Positions 1-9,462 are shown, counted from the first letter of the stretch. The stretch: DNA of 64,000 nt from Nocardia takedensis NBRC 100417 (GCF_000308695.1 NZ_BAGG01000021.1:117410-181409); one strand, 5' to 3'. Program-made: numbers and translations. The notes: a model not told the origin generated them from the sequence alone.

Positions 1-1
1 G

Positions 2-949
2 TCGGTCACCAAGACCTGGCTCGCCGACGCCGCCGCGAAGGGCGCGACCTTGGTCGTCGACGTCGACGTGCGTCGCATCGAGGTCCGCGCGGGTCGCGCC
101 GAAGCCGTCGAGGCGGTCACCGCCGACGGCCGGAAGCTGCGGGTCACCGCGCGCGCGGTGGTCGTCGCGGCGGGCGCGATCCAGACCCCCGCGCTGCTGC
201 GGCGCTCTGGGCTGAAGAACAAGAACATCGGCAACTACCTGCGTCTGCATCCGGCTTCGGCGGTGTTCGGCACGTTCGACGACGAGGTGCGTCCGTGGGA
301 GGGCGCGCTCCAGGCGCGGATCTCCCGTCAGCACAGCGACCTGGCCGACGGCTACGGCGTCATCTACGAGACCGGCCCGTTGCATCCGGGCATGATGATC
401 GGTTTCATGAATTGGCGTGGCGCGCAGCACAATCGCGAGGCGATGCTGGCGCTGGCCAATACGGCGGCGGTCGGTGTGATCACCCGCGACCGCGATCACG
501 GCACCGTGGAGATCGCCCGTGACGGCGAGGCCGTGGTGAAGTACCGCATCTCCGAGCGCGACGCCGCGAGCATGCATCAGGGCATCGTGGGCGCGGCCCA
601 GATCCTGGAGGCCGCGGGCGCGAAGCGCATCTTCTCCGGTCACCAGTCCGGGGCCGAATACGAACCCGGCGTGCGGGGTTCGCACGCCGAGTTCGCCGCC
701 GCCGCGAAGAAGGCGGGTTACGCGCCCGCGCGGGTCGGCATGGGCGCGCTGCACATCATGGGCTCGGCGCGCATGGGCGGCTCCCGCACCGATTCGGCCA
801 CCGACCCCGACGGCGCGACCTGGGACGTGCCCAACATCGTCGTCGCGGACGCCTCCTGCTTCCCCACCTCGTCCGGGGTCAACCCGATGGTGTCGATCGA
901 GGCGATCGCGTACATGAACGCCAAGCGCCTCGCGGACCGACTGACGTGA
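2..949 (+). CDS. GMC-family FAD oxidoreductase, C-terminal part (5' end outside window)
   Basis: The reading frame is open from base 2, so the N-terminal FAD-binding part lies upstream of the window. The visible part contains RAVVVAAGAIQTPALL, the segment of GMC oxidoreductases that precedes the substrate domain, and near the C-terminus HIMGSARMGG followed by NPMVSIEAIAYMNAKRLAD. The family's C-terminal domain carries the flavin-facing His/Asn catalytic pair, matching the HIMGS and SGVNPM stretches here. Members oxidise alcohols, sterols or fatty alcohols; the substrate cannot be read from this fragment. It is convergent with the DUF742 gene, 4 nt away. Confidence 0.85.
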   Translation, partial: SVTKTWLADAAAKGATLVVDVDVRRIEVRAGRAEAVEAVTADGRKLRVTARAVVVAAGAIQTPALLRRSGLKNKNIGNYLRLHPASAVFGTFDDEVRPWEGALQARISRQHSDLADGYGVIYETGPLHPGMMIGFMNWRGAQHNREAMLALANTAAVGVITRDRDHGTVEIARDGEAVVKYRISERDAASMHQGIVGAAQILEAAGAKRIFSGHQSGAEYEPGVRGSHAEFAAAAKKAGYAPARVGMGALHIMGSARMGGSRTDSATDPDGATWDVPNIVVADASCFPTSSGVNPMVSIEAIAYMNAKRLADRLT

Positions 950-953
950 TGAC

Positions 954-1331
954 TCAGATGGCCTGAATGCCCTTGAGGACCGCGCGCAGCAGTTGGGTGT
1001 TGCGCGCGGGCGACTCCTGCACCGGCTCCGGCGAACGGTATTTCAGCAGACCGTCGTCGATCAGGTCGCCGACCAGGATCTTGGTGGAGGTCAGCGGCAG
1101 GTTCAGCTGCGCGGCCAGTTCCGCCACCGACAGGGCCGACCGGCTCAGCCACAGGATCCGCGCGTACTCCGGCTCCGGACGGCGCGGCTGCACGCCCACA
1201 CCGGCGTTCACCACGAGGGTGAGCATGTCGAGTTTGTGGCGTGCGCCCCCGGAACGCCCCCTCGTGACGGCGTAGAGCCGCACGAGGGGACCCGCGTCCT
1301 CGTCGTACCAGGACTCGCGTGGGTCGTTCAT
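954..1331 (-). CDS. DUF742 protein (CvnC-like conservon component)
   Basis: 125 aa. The ILWLSRSALSVAELAAQLNL and ILVGDLIDDGLLKYRSP stretches are the winged-helix-like core of DUF742. In Streptomyces conservons this protein (CvnC) works with a sensor kinase (CvnA), a roadblock protein (CvnB) and a small GTPase (CvnD) as a membrane-associated signalling complex. The ATG overlaps the roadblock stop by 4 nt (ATGA), so translation is probably coupled. No GTPase gene follows: the next gene is the convergent oxidoreductase, so CvnD is missing here. Confidence 0.85.
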   Translation of the reverse strand: MNDPRESWYDEDAGPLVRLYAVTRGRSGGARHKLDMLTLVVNAGVGVQPRRPEPEYARILWLSRSALSVAELAAQLNLPLTSTKILVGDLIDDGLLKYRSPEPVQESPARNTQLLRAVLKGIQAI

Positions 1332-1756
1332 GGCCGTCGGGTGCCGGCTTGGTCGAACGCGGGACGCGGATCGACCGACAGATGGTGCCCGACGCGTTGC
1401 ACGGTCTGGTTCATCTCGTAGGCCACCATCCCCAGGTTCGCCGATTCGGAGGTCAACAGGGCGAGGCAGGCGTTGTCGCCCGCGGCGGTGATGAACAGCA
1501 CGGCCAGGTCGAGTTCGACCACCGTCTGACAGACGCCGCCCGCCTTGAAATGCGCGCCCGCGCTGCGCGCGACGCCGTGCAGGGTCGAGGCCATCGCGCC
1601 GAAGCGTTCGGCGTCCGAGCGCGGCATCGCGGTGCAGTGGCCCAGCAGCAGGCCGTCGGTGGACAGCACCACGGCGAACTGGACGTCGGGCAGGCGTTCG
1701 ATCAGGTCGTCGAGCAACCAGTCGAGGCTACGAGGTTTGGAAGTCGTCACCGGCAC
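1328..1756 (-). CDS. Roadblock/LC7 domain protein (CvnB-like)
   Basis: 142 aa with one roadblock/LC7 domain: LDWLLDDLIERLPDVQFAVV then ALLTSESANLGMVAYEM. In conservons such proteins are thought to control the partner GTPase and bind the sensor kinase. The GTG at 1756 gives the longest product; a second GTG at 1750 has AGAAGG at better spacing and may be the real start. The 5' end overlaps the kinase reading frame by 29 nt, and the 3' end overlaps the DUF742 gene by 4 nt, so the three genes form one operon. Confidence 0.85.
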   Translation of the reverse strand: MPVTTSKPRSLDWLLDDLIERLPDVQFAVVLSTDGLLLGHCTAMPRSDAERFGAMASTLHGVARSAGAHFKAGGVCQTVVELDLAVLFITAAGDNACLALLTSESANLGMVAYEMNQTVQRVGHHLSVDPRPAFDQAGTRRP

Positions 1757-4261
1757 CTTCTTGTCGATCGTATTGCTGAGTGGGGTAGTCGCTCTCGACC
1801 CGGTTGAGTCGTCCCTGTCGCGTGCCGTTCTCGATCGCCGACATCAGGCTGCGCGCCTCGTCGGCCGAGCGCTGCCGCGGCATCCCCGTGGAGGTGGGAT
1901 GTTCCTCGACCGCTTCGGGGGCGGTGCGGCGGCGACGCGGCAGCGCGGGCTTGTCCGGCGCGGCGGGCGCCGCGGGCGCGGGCGGCGGTGTCGGTGCGTA
2001 GGACTGCGGCGCGTAGGACTGCTGCTGCGGCGGATAGGACTGGGTCGGCGGCGGAGGCGCCTGCGGCGGGGCGGCCGCGGGCGGGGAGCCAGGCTCGACA
2101 GCGGGGTCCGGTGCGGCAGCGGCGCGGGCGGCGGTTCCAGGGCGGGCGGCGGCGGCGCGGCGGTGACGGCGGCGGCCATCGCCGGGCGCGGCGCGTAGTC
2201 GGTGCTCTCCCGGATCGGGTCCATCTGCTGCTGCGCGCCGTCGTCGGCGATCAGCGTGGTCGGCACCAGCACGATCGCGCGGACGCCGCCGTAATCCGAT
2301 TCCGAGAGCCGCACCGAGATCCCGTGGCGCTGAGCCAGTTTGCCGACCACGAACAGTCCCAGGCGCGCGTCGCTGGACAGCGCCGCCACGCTGAAGTCCG
2401 GCGGGTCGGCCAGGATCGCGTTGCGTTCGATGAGCTCCTCGTGCGACATGCCGAGACCTTGGTCGGAGATCTGGATCGCCACACCCTTGCCGACGACGTT
2501 GCCGGACAGTTCCACCCGCGATTCCGGCGGCGAGAACGCGGTCGCGTTGTCGGTCAGCTCGGCGAGCAGGTGGATGAGGTCGGCCACGGCGCTTCCGGTG
2601 ATCCGCAGTTCCGGCAGCTTGCCGGTCTGGATCCTGGTGTAGTCGAGGCTTTCGGCCACGGCGCTGCGCACCACGTCCATCAGCGGCACGGGATTGCGCC
2701 AGCGTCGGCCGGGCTTCTCGCCGCCGAGGATGATGAGGTTCTCGGCGTTGCGGCGCGCGCGGGTGGCGAGGTGGTCGAGCTGGAACAGCGTGTCCAGCTT
2801 GCCCGGGTTCTCCTCTTCGCGTTCGGCGCGGTCGAGCAGCGCGAGTTGCCGGTGCACCATGACCTGGCTGCGGTGGGCGATGTTGAGGAAGACCGCGTTG
2901 ACGCCTTCGCGGGTCTTGGATTCGGCGACGGCGGCGTTGACGGCGGCGGTGTGCGCGCGGTTGAACGCGTCGGCGACCTGGCCGATCTCGTCGGAGCCGA
3001 AGTCCAGCGGGGCCAGGTCGGCCTGGTCGAGTTCCTTGCCCTGACCCAGCTTGCGGATCGTCTCCGGCAGGCGCTGGTCGGCCAGTTCCAAGGTCTGGGC
3101 CCGCAGTTTGCGCATCCGGCCGATGAGCCGGTTGGCCAGGAACAGCGCCGCCAGGAAGGCCAGCACGGTGATGCCGCCGATGGCCGCACCGCCCCACGCC
3201 GAATTCGACGCGGTCTGTTCGCCGTCGGCCTTGGCGTCGGCCTGGGTGTCGCGGCACAGGTCCAGCCACAGTTGCACCATCGCGGTCTGCACCTCGGTGC
3301 CCGCGGCCTGCCATTCGGCGGCCGTCATCGGCAGCGTCTCGGTCGGTGACTGGGTGCGCCGGTTCGCGCCGGTGGTCGCGCGCGAGGCGGAACTCGACGA
3401 CGCATCCGAGCTCGACTCCTCGGATTCCACCACGCCGCGGCGCAGGAACGCGTCCTCCATCGCCACGATCCTGCGGTAGGCGTCGCTGTCGAGGATCGCC
3501 TTGTACTGGGCCACGCGCGGACCGGTCAGCACGGTCGACACGTGGGCGATCTCACCGCGGCCGTCGCCGACGTTGCGCGCGAATTCCACGAACTGGTCGC
3601 CGGAGATCTGTCCGGTCAGCAGGGCGGTCGCGCCGATGGTCGACGCGCGGGCCACCGATTCGCTGATCCGCAGCGTGTTCAGGGCCTTGTAGAGGTCGAC
3701 GGCGGTCCCCGAGTCCGGCGCGACCTCCGCCGCGAGCAGCGAGGCGCCGACGATGGTGTCGATGACCGTCGAGTAGATCGTGAAGACCTGCGTGGCGGGG
3801 ATGGCCCGCGCGTCGATGCCCGCGCGCAGCGGCGGCATCTGGTCGTAGAGCTGTTGGTAGCCGTCGATGGCGTTGGCCAGGTCGGGGCGCAGCGCCGCGG
3901 CCGCGTCGCCTTGGGCGCGCACGCCGACCAGCGCGGTGTCGGAGTTCTTGCGTGTCGGCGCGAGATTGGCGGTCGCGGTGGCGTCACCGGCCAGGTGCAG
4001 GATCGAGGCGGTCCGCTCGGCCTGGAAGGCTTCGATCATGTCCTTGGCGGGCTGGGTGGTGGCGCTGGCCAATTCGGCCCAGTCGGTGGCCTTGCGTCCG
4101 TCGTTCACCAAGTAGATCGAGGCGCCGACGCCGATCCCGAGCAGGGTGATGCTGGGGATGAGCACGATCGCGAGCAGGCGGGTCCTGACTCCTACCGGTC
4201 CGCGCCACCTCCATTTCGTCAAGGTGGTCTGCAAAGAGCTGATGAACTTGCTGCCATACAC
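1728..4261 (-). CDS. Nitrate/nitrite-sensing-domain sensor histidine kinase (CvnA-like), frameshifted near the C-terminus
   Basis: First gene of the conservon operon. The N-terminus has a membrane segment (about residues 28-50), then a helical NIT-type sensor region, a second membrane segment (GGAAIGGITVLAFLAALFLA), a HAMP-like linker and an HATPase_c domain with ELTDNATAFSPPES (N box) and DQGLGMS (G1 box). The Pro-rich tail then changes frame at about 2095-2150. One frame runs to a stop at 1844 with an Arg/Pro-rich nonsense tail. The shifted frame gives the usual family C-terminus (LPRRRRTAP, GMPRQRSADEARSL) and stops at 1728. The span given is the composite. A sequencing error in the GC-rich tract is likely; a real truncation is possible. 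Confidence 0.8.
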
Positions 4262-4755
4262 CGGTGATCGAGCCTACCTCTGGGAATTCCCACCCACATA
4301 CACCCGGTCGCCGTAGACCGGAGACCGGTGCCGCACCGGTTGTGTTCCGTGTCACCTTAATGAGTGAAATCCCAGTTACGCAATATGGTTGCCCACCCCA
4401 AAACCTACGCAGGGCCGACGCTGAGAGCCGTCGGCTATCGCGCGGGCGCACGACTCTCATGATCAGAATCGTCAGTCAGTTATTGGCACACCGTCATTGC
4501 CTCAGGTCCGGACCTCGCGCGCGCCCGCGCGGCCGAAATGCGGTCCCGCGCAGTGCCACTTCCGCTATCAGTTGCTTGCCGCCGCGGTGTCGGAGACGGC
4601 GTGACCGATTCCCCTCTCGGCGACCGCGGAGGGGAGATCGTCCGCGCCGCAACGGTTAACGGACAGGTAGCCAGTGGCCGGTTCGTCACTCGCGCGGACG
4701 GCGCTCCGCCGAATCGCCTCGACGGAGCGCCGCTACGCGACGAGCGCGCGCCGGT
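4262..4755. other. Intergenic region upstream of the sensor kinase
   Basis: This 494-bp stretch lies between the start of the kinase gene and the 3' end of the aldehyde dehydrogenase. It has lower GC than the flanking genes around 4340-4500, consistent with the conservon promoter. Apart from the hairpin at 4699-4732 I see no coding signal in it. Confidence 0.5.
4699..4732 (-). terminator. Hairpin downstream of aldehyde dehydrogenase
   Basis: Perfect 10-bp arms, CGGCGCTCCG at 4699-4708 and CGGAGCGCCG at 4723-4732, enclose a 14-nt loop. It starts 24 nt past the stop of the minus-strand aldehyde dehydrogenase. No U-tract follows, as is common for actinobacterial terminators. Confidence 0.5.
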
Positions 4756-6213
4756 TTACATCTGTGCCCACACCGTCTTGGTCTGGAGGTAGGTGTCCAG
4801 GCCTGCCTTGCCCGCCTCGTGGCCCCACCCGGACTGCTTGTAGCCGCCGAAGGGCATCGAGTGGTCGAACACCATCTGGCAGTTCAGCGACACCGTGCCC
4901 GCCTGGAGTTGCTTGGCCAGTCGGTGCGCGCGACCCAGATCCTTGGTCCACACCGTGGCGGCCAAGCCGTAGGTGGAGTCGTTGGCCAGCGCGACCGCCT
5001 CCTCCTCGGTGTCGAAGGGCAGCACGGTGACCACGGGACCGAAGATCTCCTCCTGGAACAGGCGGCTGGTCGCGGGGTCGACGTTGGTGACCACGGTCGG
5101 ATGCACGAAATACCCCGTGCGGTCGAGGCGGTGACCGCCCGTGACCAGCTCGTTGCCGTCGGACTTGCCCTGGTCGATGTAGCCGAGAACCCGGTTGAGC
5201 TGCTTGGCCGAGATGAGCGGCCCGATCATCGAGCCCTCTTCCTTGGGGCCGCCGAGCTTGAGATTGTCGGCGATGTTGGCGATGCCCGCCACGACCTTGT
5301 CGTAGACCTTGCGGTGCGCCAGAATTCGCGACCCGCACACGCACGCCTGACCCGAGTGCACGAATGTTCCGAACCCGGCCATGGTGATCGCCATGTCCAG
5401 GTCGGCGTCGTCGAAGATCACCACCGGCGACTTGCCGCCCAGTTCGAGGGTGATCTTGTTGAGGTTGCTGAGCGCGGAGGCTTTGACGATCTCCCGCCCG
5501 ACCTCGGTCGAACCGGTGAAAGCGACCTTGTCCACATCGGGGTGCGCGGTGATCGCCGCGCCGGAGGTGTGCCCGTAGCCGTTGATCAGATTGACCACAC
5601 CGTCCGGGACACCCGCCTCCCGGACCAGACGGTCCAGCACCAGCGCCGACAGCGGTGTCTCCTCGGCGGGTTTGACCACCGTCGAGCATCCCGCGGCCAG
5701 CGCCGGGGCCAGCTTGGCGCAGTAGTTGAAGACCGGCCCGTTCCACGGGAAGATCAGCCCGACCACCGGATACGGCTCGCGCAGCGTGTAGACGTGCTGG
5801 TGCGATTCCACACCGGTGAGCCCGCCCGCGTTCACATCGTGGGCGATCCCGTCGATCTTGGTGCACCAGCCCGCGTAGTAGCGGAACCATTCCGAGCCGA
5901 CCCCCACGATCAGCTCGGCCTGGTTCTGCGGGATGCCCGCGTTCAACGATTCGAGTTCGGCCAGGACGGTGGCGTTCTCATCGATCAGATCGGCGATCTT
6001 CCACAGCACCTTGGCCTTCTGGCTGCCCGCCAGGTTCTTCCACGTCCCCGCCTCGGAGGCGGCTTTGGCGGCGGCGACCGCGGCGTCGACGGCATCGGGG
6101 CCGCCGTCGGTGAACTCGGTGATCTGCTCCTCGGTCACCGGGTCGATGATCGGGATCACCGCACCGCTGCCGGGGCGCTCGCGGATCTCGTCCAACACTG
6201 ACTGCACCGTCAT
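4756..6213 (-). CDS. NAD(P)-dependent aldehyde dehydrogenase
   Basis: 485 aa, full length for the ALDH superfamily. It oxidises an aldehyde to the acid with NAD(P). Visible landmarks: FPWNGP (about 155-160), FTGSTEVG (232-239), general-base Glu258 in LELGGKSP, and catalytic Cys291 in SGQACVCGSR. The start is the ATG at 6213, preceded by GAGGAG at good spacing; the frame is open further upstream but without family sequence. The gene stands alone, with the Rieske oxygenase/TetR operon upstream on the same strand. It might oxidise an aldehyde from that pathway, but this is inference and the substrate is unknown. Confidence 0.93.
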   Translation of the reverse strand: MTVQSVLDEIRERPGSGAVIPIIDPVTEEQITEFTDGGPDAVDAAVAAAKAASEAGTWKNLAGSQKAKVLWKIADLIDENATVLAELESLNAGIPQNQAELIVGVGSEWFRYYAGWCTKIDGIAHDVNAGGLTGVESHQHVYTLREPYPVVGLIFPWNGPVFNYCAKLAPALAAGCSTVVKPAEETPLSALVLDRLVREAGVPDGVVNLINGYGHTSGAAITAHPDVDKVAFTGSTEVGREIVKASALSNLNKITLELGGKSPVVIFDDADLDMAITMAGFGTFVHSGQACVCGSRILAHRKVYDKVVAGIANIADNLKLGGPKEEGSMIGPLISAKQLNRVLGYIDQGKSDGNELVTGGHRLDRTGYFVHPTVVTNVDPATSRLFQEEIFGPVVTVLPFDTEEEAVALANDSTYGLAATVWTKDLGRAHRLAKQLQAGTVSLNCQMVFDHSMPFGGYKQSGWGHEAGKAGLDTYLQTKTVWAQM

Positions 6214-6598
6214 GCTTTTCACTCCTCGCGCGTCTGCGACGTGCCCGTCCCGCGCGGTCCGGGAGTCCGCGCGAGCAGCGAGCGTTCGACCGCCCGGACG
6301 GCTCGCCCGGGACATCGGGGGTATGTGGCGATCTCCCCACCCGCGACGGTCACTCGTGCGCCGGGCCGGCGGGAGACTGATGAGAATCTTACTCTCATTT
6401 CAGTGCAATCAGAATATCTCTATCGGGAAATGGCGAAACCGCAGCGTGGCGGGCAGGGGGCATCTCGGCTCGACCGGACGCTCCCGCCGAGACGGTGTGC
6501 ATCGGACGGCTGTGCATCGGACCGGCCGGTCGCGCACGGCTGAAGGTCGGCCGGAATCCTCGACAGTCGCCGGAATGAGGGCTACCGCCCGGTGCGCG
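6214..6598. promoter_or_regulatory. Region upstream of aldehyde dehydrogenase with small inverted repeat
   Basis: This 385-bp non-coding stretch carries an AT-rich island at 6375-6430. Inside it is the inverted repeat ATGAGA (6380-6385) / TCTCAT (6393-6398) with a 7-bp spacer. On the minus strand the same island contains TAAGAT, a possible -10 element. This is a plausible promoter/operator for the aldehyde dehydrogenase, perhaps for the TetR protein encoded just upstream. Confidence 0.35.
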
Positions 6599-7210
6599 CT
6601 AAGGGCGGGGGCTGCCCGGGTGCGGGGGATGCGGTGCGGCCCAGCGGCGCAGGTAGTCGCGCAGCGCGGCGCCGGAGCGGGGTGGCTGGCCCGGGTCGAG
6701 GATGAACGATTGCAGGGTGCGCAGCATGTGCTCGGTCAACTGGTCGAGATCCGCGCCGCCCCATCCGTGGCTCGCCCAGTCGACGTCGAAGCGTTCCACG
6801 ATGTGCCGCCCGGCCTGCACGGCCGCCTCCGAGGTGACTTCGAGTACGAATCGGCCGTCCCCGGAATGCTGGAACAGCAGGGCGAAGCGCGGATTGGCGC
6901 GCAACCGCTCCAAGGTGACGGCGATGCCTTCGACCACGGCTTCGGTGGGGTCGGTGATCCCGCGCAGCGCGTCGGCCAAGCCGTCGAGGAATTCGGCGGT
7001 CGTGTCGTTGGCGGCGGCTTTGAGCAGCGCGTCGGTGCTGGGGAAGTAGCGGTAGACGGTCTGCCTGGTCACCCCGAGTCGTCCGGCGACCTTGGAGATC
7101 GACAGGTCCCGTTCGTCGGCGTCGATGATCGCGCAGGCGGCGCGCACGATGCGGGCGACGGCCTCGGTGTCGTCGGCCGGTGTGTCGCCCGCCCATCCGT
7201 GTGTCCGCAC
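6599..7210 (-). CDS. TetR/AcrR-family transcriptional regulator
   Basis: 203 aa. The N-terminal helix-turn-helix is typical of TetR: ISKVAGRLGVTRQTVYRYF followed by STDALLKAAAN (about 35-65). The remainder is the variable ligand-binding/dimerisation domain. The start is the GTG at 7210 with GAGGGAGC just upstream. It is the last gene behind the Rieske oxygenase and the frameshifted unknown gene on the same strand, so it probably regulates that cluster (inference). Its frame is open far upstream only because the frameshift in the preceding gene removes the stop. Confidence 0.88.
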   Translation of the reverse strand: MRTHGWAGDTPADDTEAVARIVRAACAIIDADERDLSISKVAGRLGVTRQTVYRYFPSTDALLKAAANDTTAEFLDGLADALRGITDPTEAVVEGIAVTLERLRANPRFALLFQHSGDGRFVLEVTSEAAVQAGRHIVERFDVDWASHGWGGADLDQLTEHMLRTLQSFILDPGQPPRSGAALRDYLRRWAAPHPPHPGSPRP

Positions 7211-7275
7211 GCGCTCCCTCTGCCCTGGTGTCCTCGCTGTTCGTGACGAGCGTAGCCGGGGCGGCGCGGGTCCGA

Positions 7276-7906
7276 TCAGACGTGCACGGTCAGCAGCACG
7301 ATGGCCGCATGCCGCCGCACCACCGGCCACGGCGAGGACAGCGCGCGTCGAGCGGTGTCGATGTCGTCGCCGCGGATGGCGAACATGCTTGTGGGGGAGA
7401 GTTTTTCGAACAGGGCGTCGTGCAGGTCGCAGAACGTCGTCGGACAGACAGCGCGTGACGAGGTCCGCCGACTCGTCGATCGCCACCGCGACGAAACGCG
7501 GATCGACCCGTCCCGCGTCGACCAGTTCCCTCGTGGCGCGCCGGCACGCCGCCACGACCACGTCGAGGAAGCGCCGCACCGTCTCCGTCCAGCGCGGACC
7601 GCCGGTACCCGCCCGGGTGGTGAGCAGACCGGCCCACGTGTCGCCCGCGGGGGTGGGGTCGCGGTGCCACCGCCACGTCTCCGGACGCCAATCCTCGCCC
7701 CGCAGGTCGGCTCCGGTCGCGACGCTGATCGTCGGCCACAGGATCAACATGTTCGCGGCGTGGAAATCCGTGATCGCGACGGCGACCACCGCGTCCCCGT
7801 GCGGCGACCCGTCGACCGCCGCCGCGATCTCCGCCACGACGAAATCCGCCAGCGCGACCCAGTCCAGCACCGGTTCGGACCGACGGGACGCCGGAACCGT
7901 CGTCAT
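7276..7906 (-). pseudogene. Unknown protein, about 209 aa, interrupted by a one-base frameshift
   Basis: The ATG at 7906 overlaps the Rieske oxygenase stop by 4 nt (ATGA). The product reads MTTVPASRR to LVTRCLSDD, then leaves frame near 7435. In the next frame the sequence continues as CDLHDALFEKLSPTSMFAIR and ends with VVRRHAAIVLLTVHV and a TGA at 7276. Removing one G around 7435 joins the halves as LSDDFCDLHDALFEK. Without repair the first frame runs through into the TetR gene. I do not recognise the family. Coupling to the oxygenase suggests a partner or accessory. It may be intact in the organism if the extra base is a sequencing error. Confidence 0.6.
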
Positions 7907-9081
7907 CCGAGCGCGACGCCGAGTTTGTCGGCCATGACCCGGATCATGTGCTGCACACCGAGTTCGTTGCGTCCGATGACCATGTGCTCGTGCTGACCGT
8001 GCCGCACACCTTGACCGCACTGCGGCAGCATCGCGAAATCCTCGTCGCGCACCGCGGCGTGCACCTGCGCGAAGATCCCGTCGTACAACTCGGTCTGTTC
8101 GGGGGTGGTGGCCGGGTAGCGCGCCATCCAACTGTGTCGCACGCGGCACCGGGTCGCCGATTTCTCCGGCAATATGTCGATGACCTCCACCCCGACCGGG
8201 CTGTTGGCCAGGATGAGATTCGGATAGACCCAGTAGATGATGCCCATCTGCTGCACCGGATCCCAATTCTCCGCGGGTTCGGTGCCCGCCAGATCGGTGA
8301 TCCAGTTGAACGGGAATCCGATCCGGTGGTGCGGGCCGAATTCGTCGTAGACGTGGGTGTTGGCCAGCGTGTTCATGCCGATGACGCTCTGCCCGTGCAC
8401 GAACGGGAAGTGATATCCCTCCGCGAACGCCTCCAGCGCGCCTTTCCAGCTCACCTCCGATTCCAGCATGCGCTCGCCGTGATATCCGAAGTCCCGGTAA
8501 TTCCACTGCTCGAGTTCCGCGCCGAGCGGGCCCAGGTGGGCGTCGAGATCGAACGGGGCGTCCGCCGTGAGAACCGCCCAGATGAATCCGTGCCGTTCCT
8601 CGTTGGGCAATTCCACCAGGCCGTAGCGGGAACGATCGATGTCGTCGAATCCGGCCTTGCCGGGAATCCCTTTGAGCTCGCCCTTCGTGTCGTAGACCCA
8701 GGCGTGATACGGACAGGTGAACCGTTTGGTGTTGCCCGCGCCGCAGGCGGGCATCGCCCCGCGGTGACGGCAATAGTTCAGGAACACATGGGCTTTCCCG
8801 TCCCGGTCCCGGGTGATCAGCAATGAATCCCCGATCACCTCACGCACCACGTAGTCGTGCGGGTCGGGCACCTGCGCGCTCGCCAGGACCGCGATCGGCG
8901 TCCGTCGCAGGATCGTCGCCTCCTCCACGGCGGCGAGGTCGTCGTCGCGGTAGTACCGCAGTGGCACCTTCAAGGTGCTCGCCGCCATATCGGTGTCCTT
9001 GGCCAGCGCCAAGGTCAACGCTCGTCGCGTCAGTTCCTCGTTCAGCGGAGTCGGCGCGTCGGTGCCGAGAGTCGAGGTCAT
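7903..9081 (-). CDS. Rieske non-heme iron aromatic-ring-hydroxylating oxygenase, alpha subunit
   Basis: 392 aa. The Rieske [2Fe-2S] site is complete: Cys104-x-His106 and Cys123-Pro-Tyr-His126. The catalytic domain has EGYHFPFVHG with iron-ligand candidates His224 and His229. Such oxygenases use O2 and electrons from a reductase/ferredoxin to hydroxylate or demethylate aromatic or related compounds; no reductase gene is adjacent. The start at 9081 has AGGAAAGG at proper spacing; upstream in-frame sequence is low-complexity and not family-like. The gene is coupled to the following unknown gene by an ATGA overlap. Confidence 0.9.
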   Translation of the reverse strand: MTSTLGTDAPTPLNEELTRRALTLALAKDTDMAASTLKVPLRYYRDDDLAAVEEATILRRTPIAVLASAQVPDPHDYVVREVIGDSLLITRDRDGKAHVFLNYCRHRGAMPACGAGNTKRFTCPYHAWVYDTKGELKGIPGKAGFDDIDRSRYGLVELPNEERHGFIWAVLTADAPFDLDAHLGPLGAELEQWNYRDFGYHGERMLESEVSWKGALEAFAEGYHFPFVHGQSVIGMNTLANTHVYDEFGPHHRIGFPFNWITDLAGTEPAENWDPVQQMGIIYWVYPNLILANSPVGVEVIDILPEKSATRCRVRHSWMARYPATTPEQTELYDGIFAQVHAAVRDEDFAMLPQCGQGVRHGQHEHMVIGRNELGVQHMIRVMADKLGVALG

Positions 9082-9253
9082 CTGTCTGCCTTTCCTGACC
9101 GCGCCCACCCTCGTGCCGGGCGCGATCGGGCTGGATCGTCCGCCGGGGCAGGCTGTCGCGGCGTGCCGCCGCTCACCTAGACCATACAGAACGTGTTCCA
9201 AGTGTCTACCCGTGTTCGGCGGGTCGCGTCTTCGAACGCGGCCGGGGCCGGGG

Positions 9254-9289
9254 CCGGGGCCGGAGAGATCGTGATCTCTCCGGCCCCGG
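9254..9289 (-). terminator. Long perfect hairpin (17-bp stem)
   Basis: Arms 9254-9270 and 9273-9289 are perfectly complementary around the dinucleotide GT. The left arm continues a GGGGCC run that begins near 9238. It lies between the end of the DUF3558 lipoprotein gene (9543) and the start of the Rieske oxygenase (9081), both on the minus strand. It is most simply a terminator insulating the two, although it sits about 250 nt past the lipoprotein stop. Confidence 0.5.
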
Positions 9290-9362
9290 GTCTCGTGCCG
9301 GCGTTCTCGGCGCTCGACCACGCCGTGCCATGACGGCGGGGATGGTCGGCGGAAGCCGTCCC

Positions 9363-9462
9363 GACCTGGCGGTGGTCACCTGGTCCGGTGGTGCGCCAAG
9401 TCCGGTGGTGGGCCTGGTCCGGTGGTGGGCCTGGTCCGGTGGTGGTCACCTGGTCCGGCGCT
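9363..9462. repeat. Short degenerate tandem repeats of a CCTGGTCCGGTGGTGG unit
   Basis: A 17-bp unit (CCTGGTCCGGTGGTGGG) occurs twice in direct succession at about 9412-9445, with partial copies on both sides including GGTCACCTGGTCCGG at both ends. It lies in the non-coding stretch 9082-9542. That stretch otherwise holds only the hairpin at 9254-9289 and the oxygenase promoter region. Confidence 0.6.

Noticed and set aside
6599..8773. A 724-codon minus-strand frame joining an unknown domain to TetR
   Set aside because: Its first part is out of frame with the Rieske oxygenase, the middle is the unknown gene, and the TetR gene has its own ribosome-binding site and start. The join comes from the frameshift near 7435.
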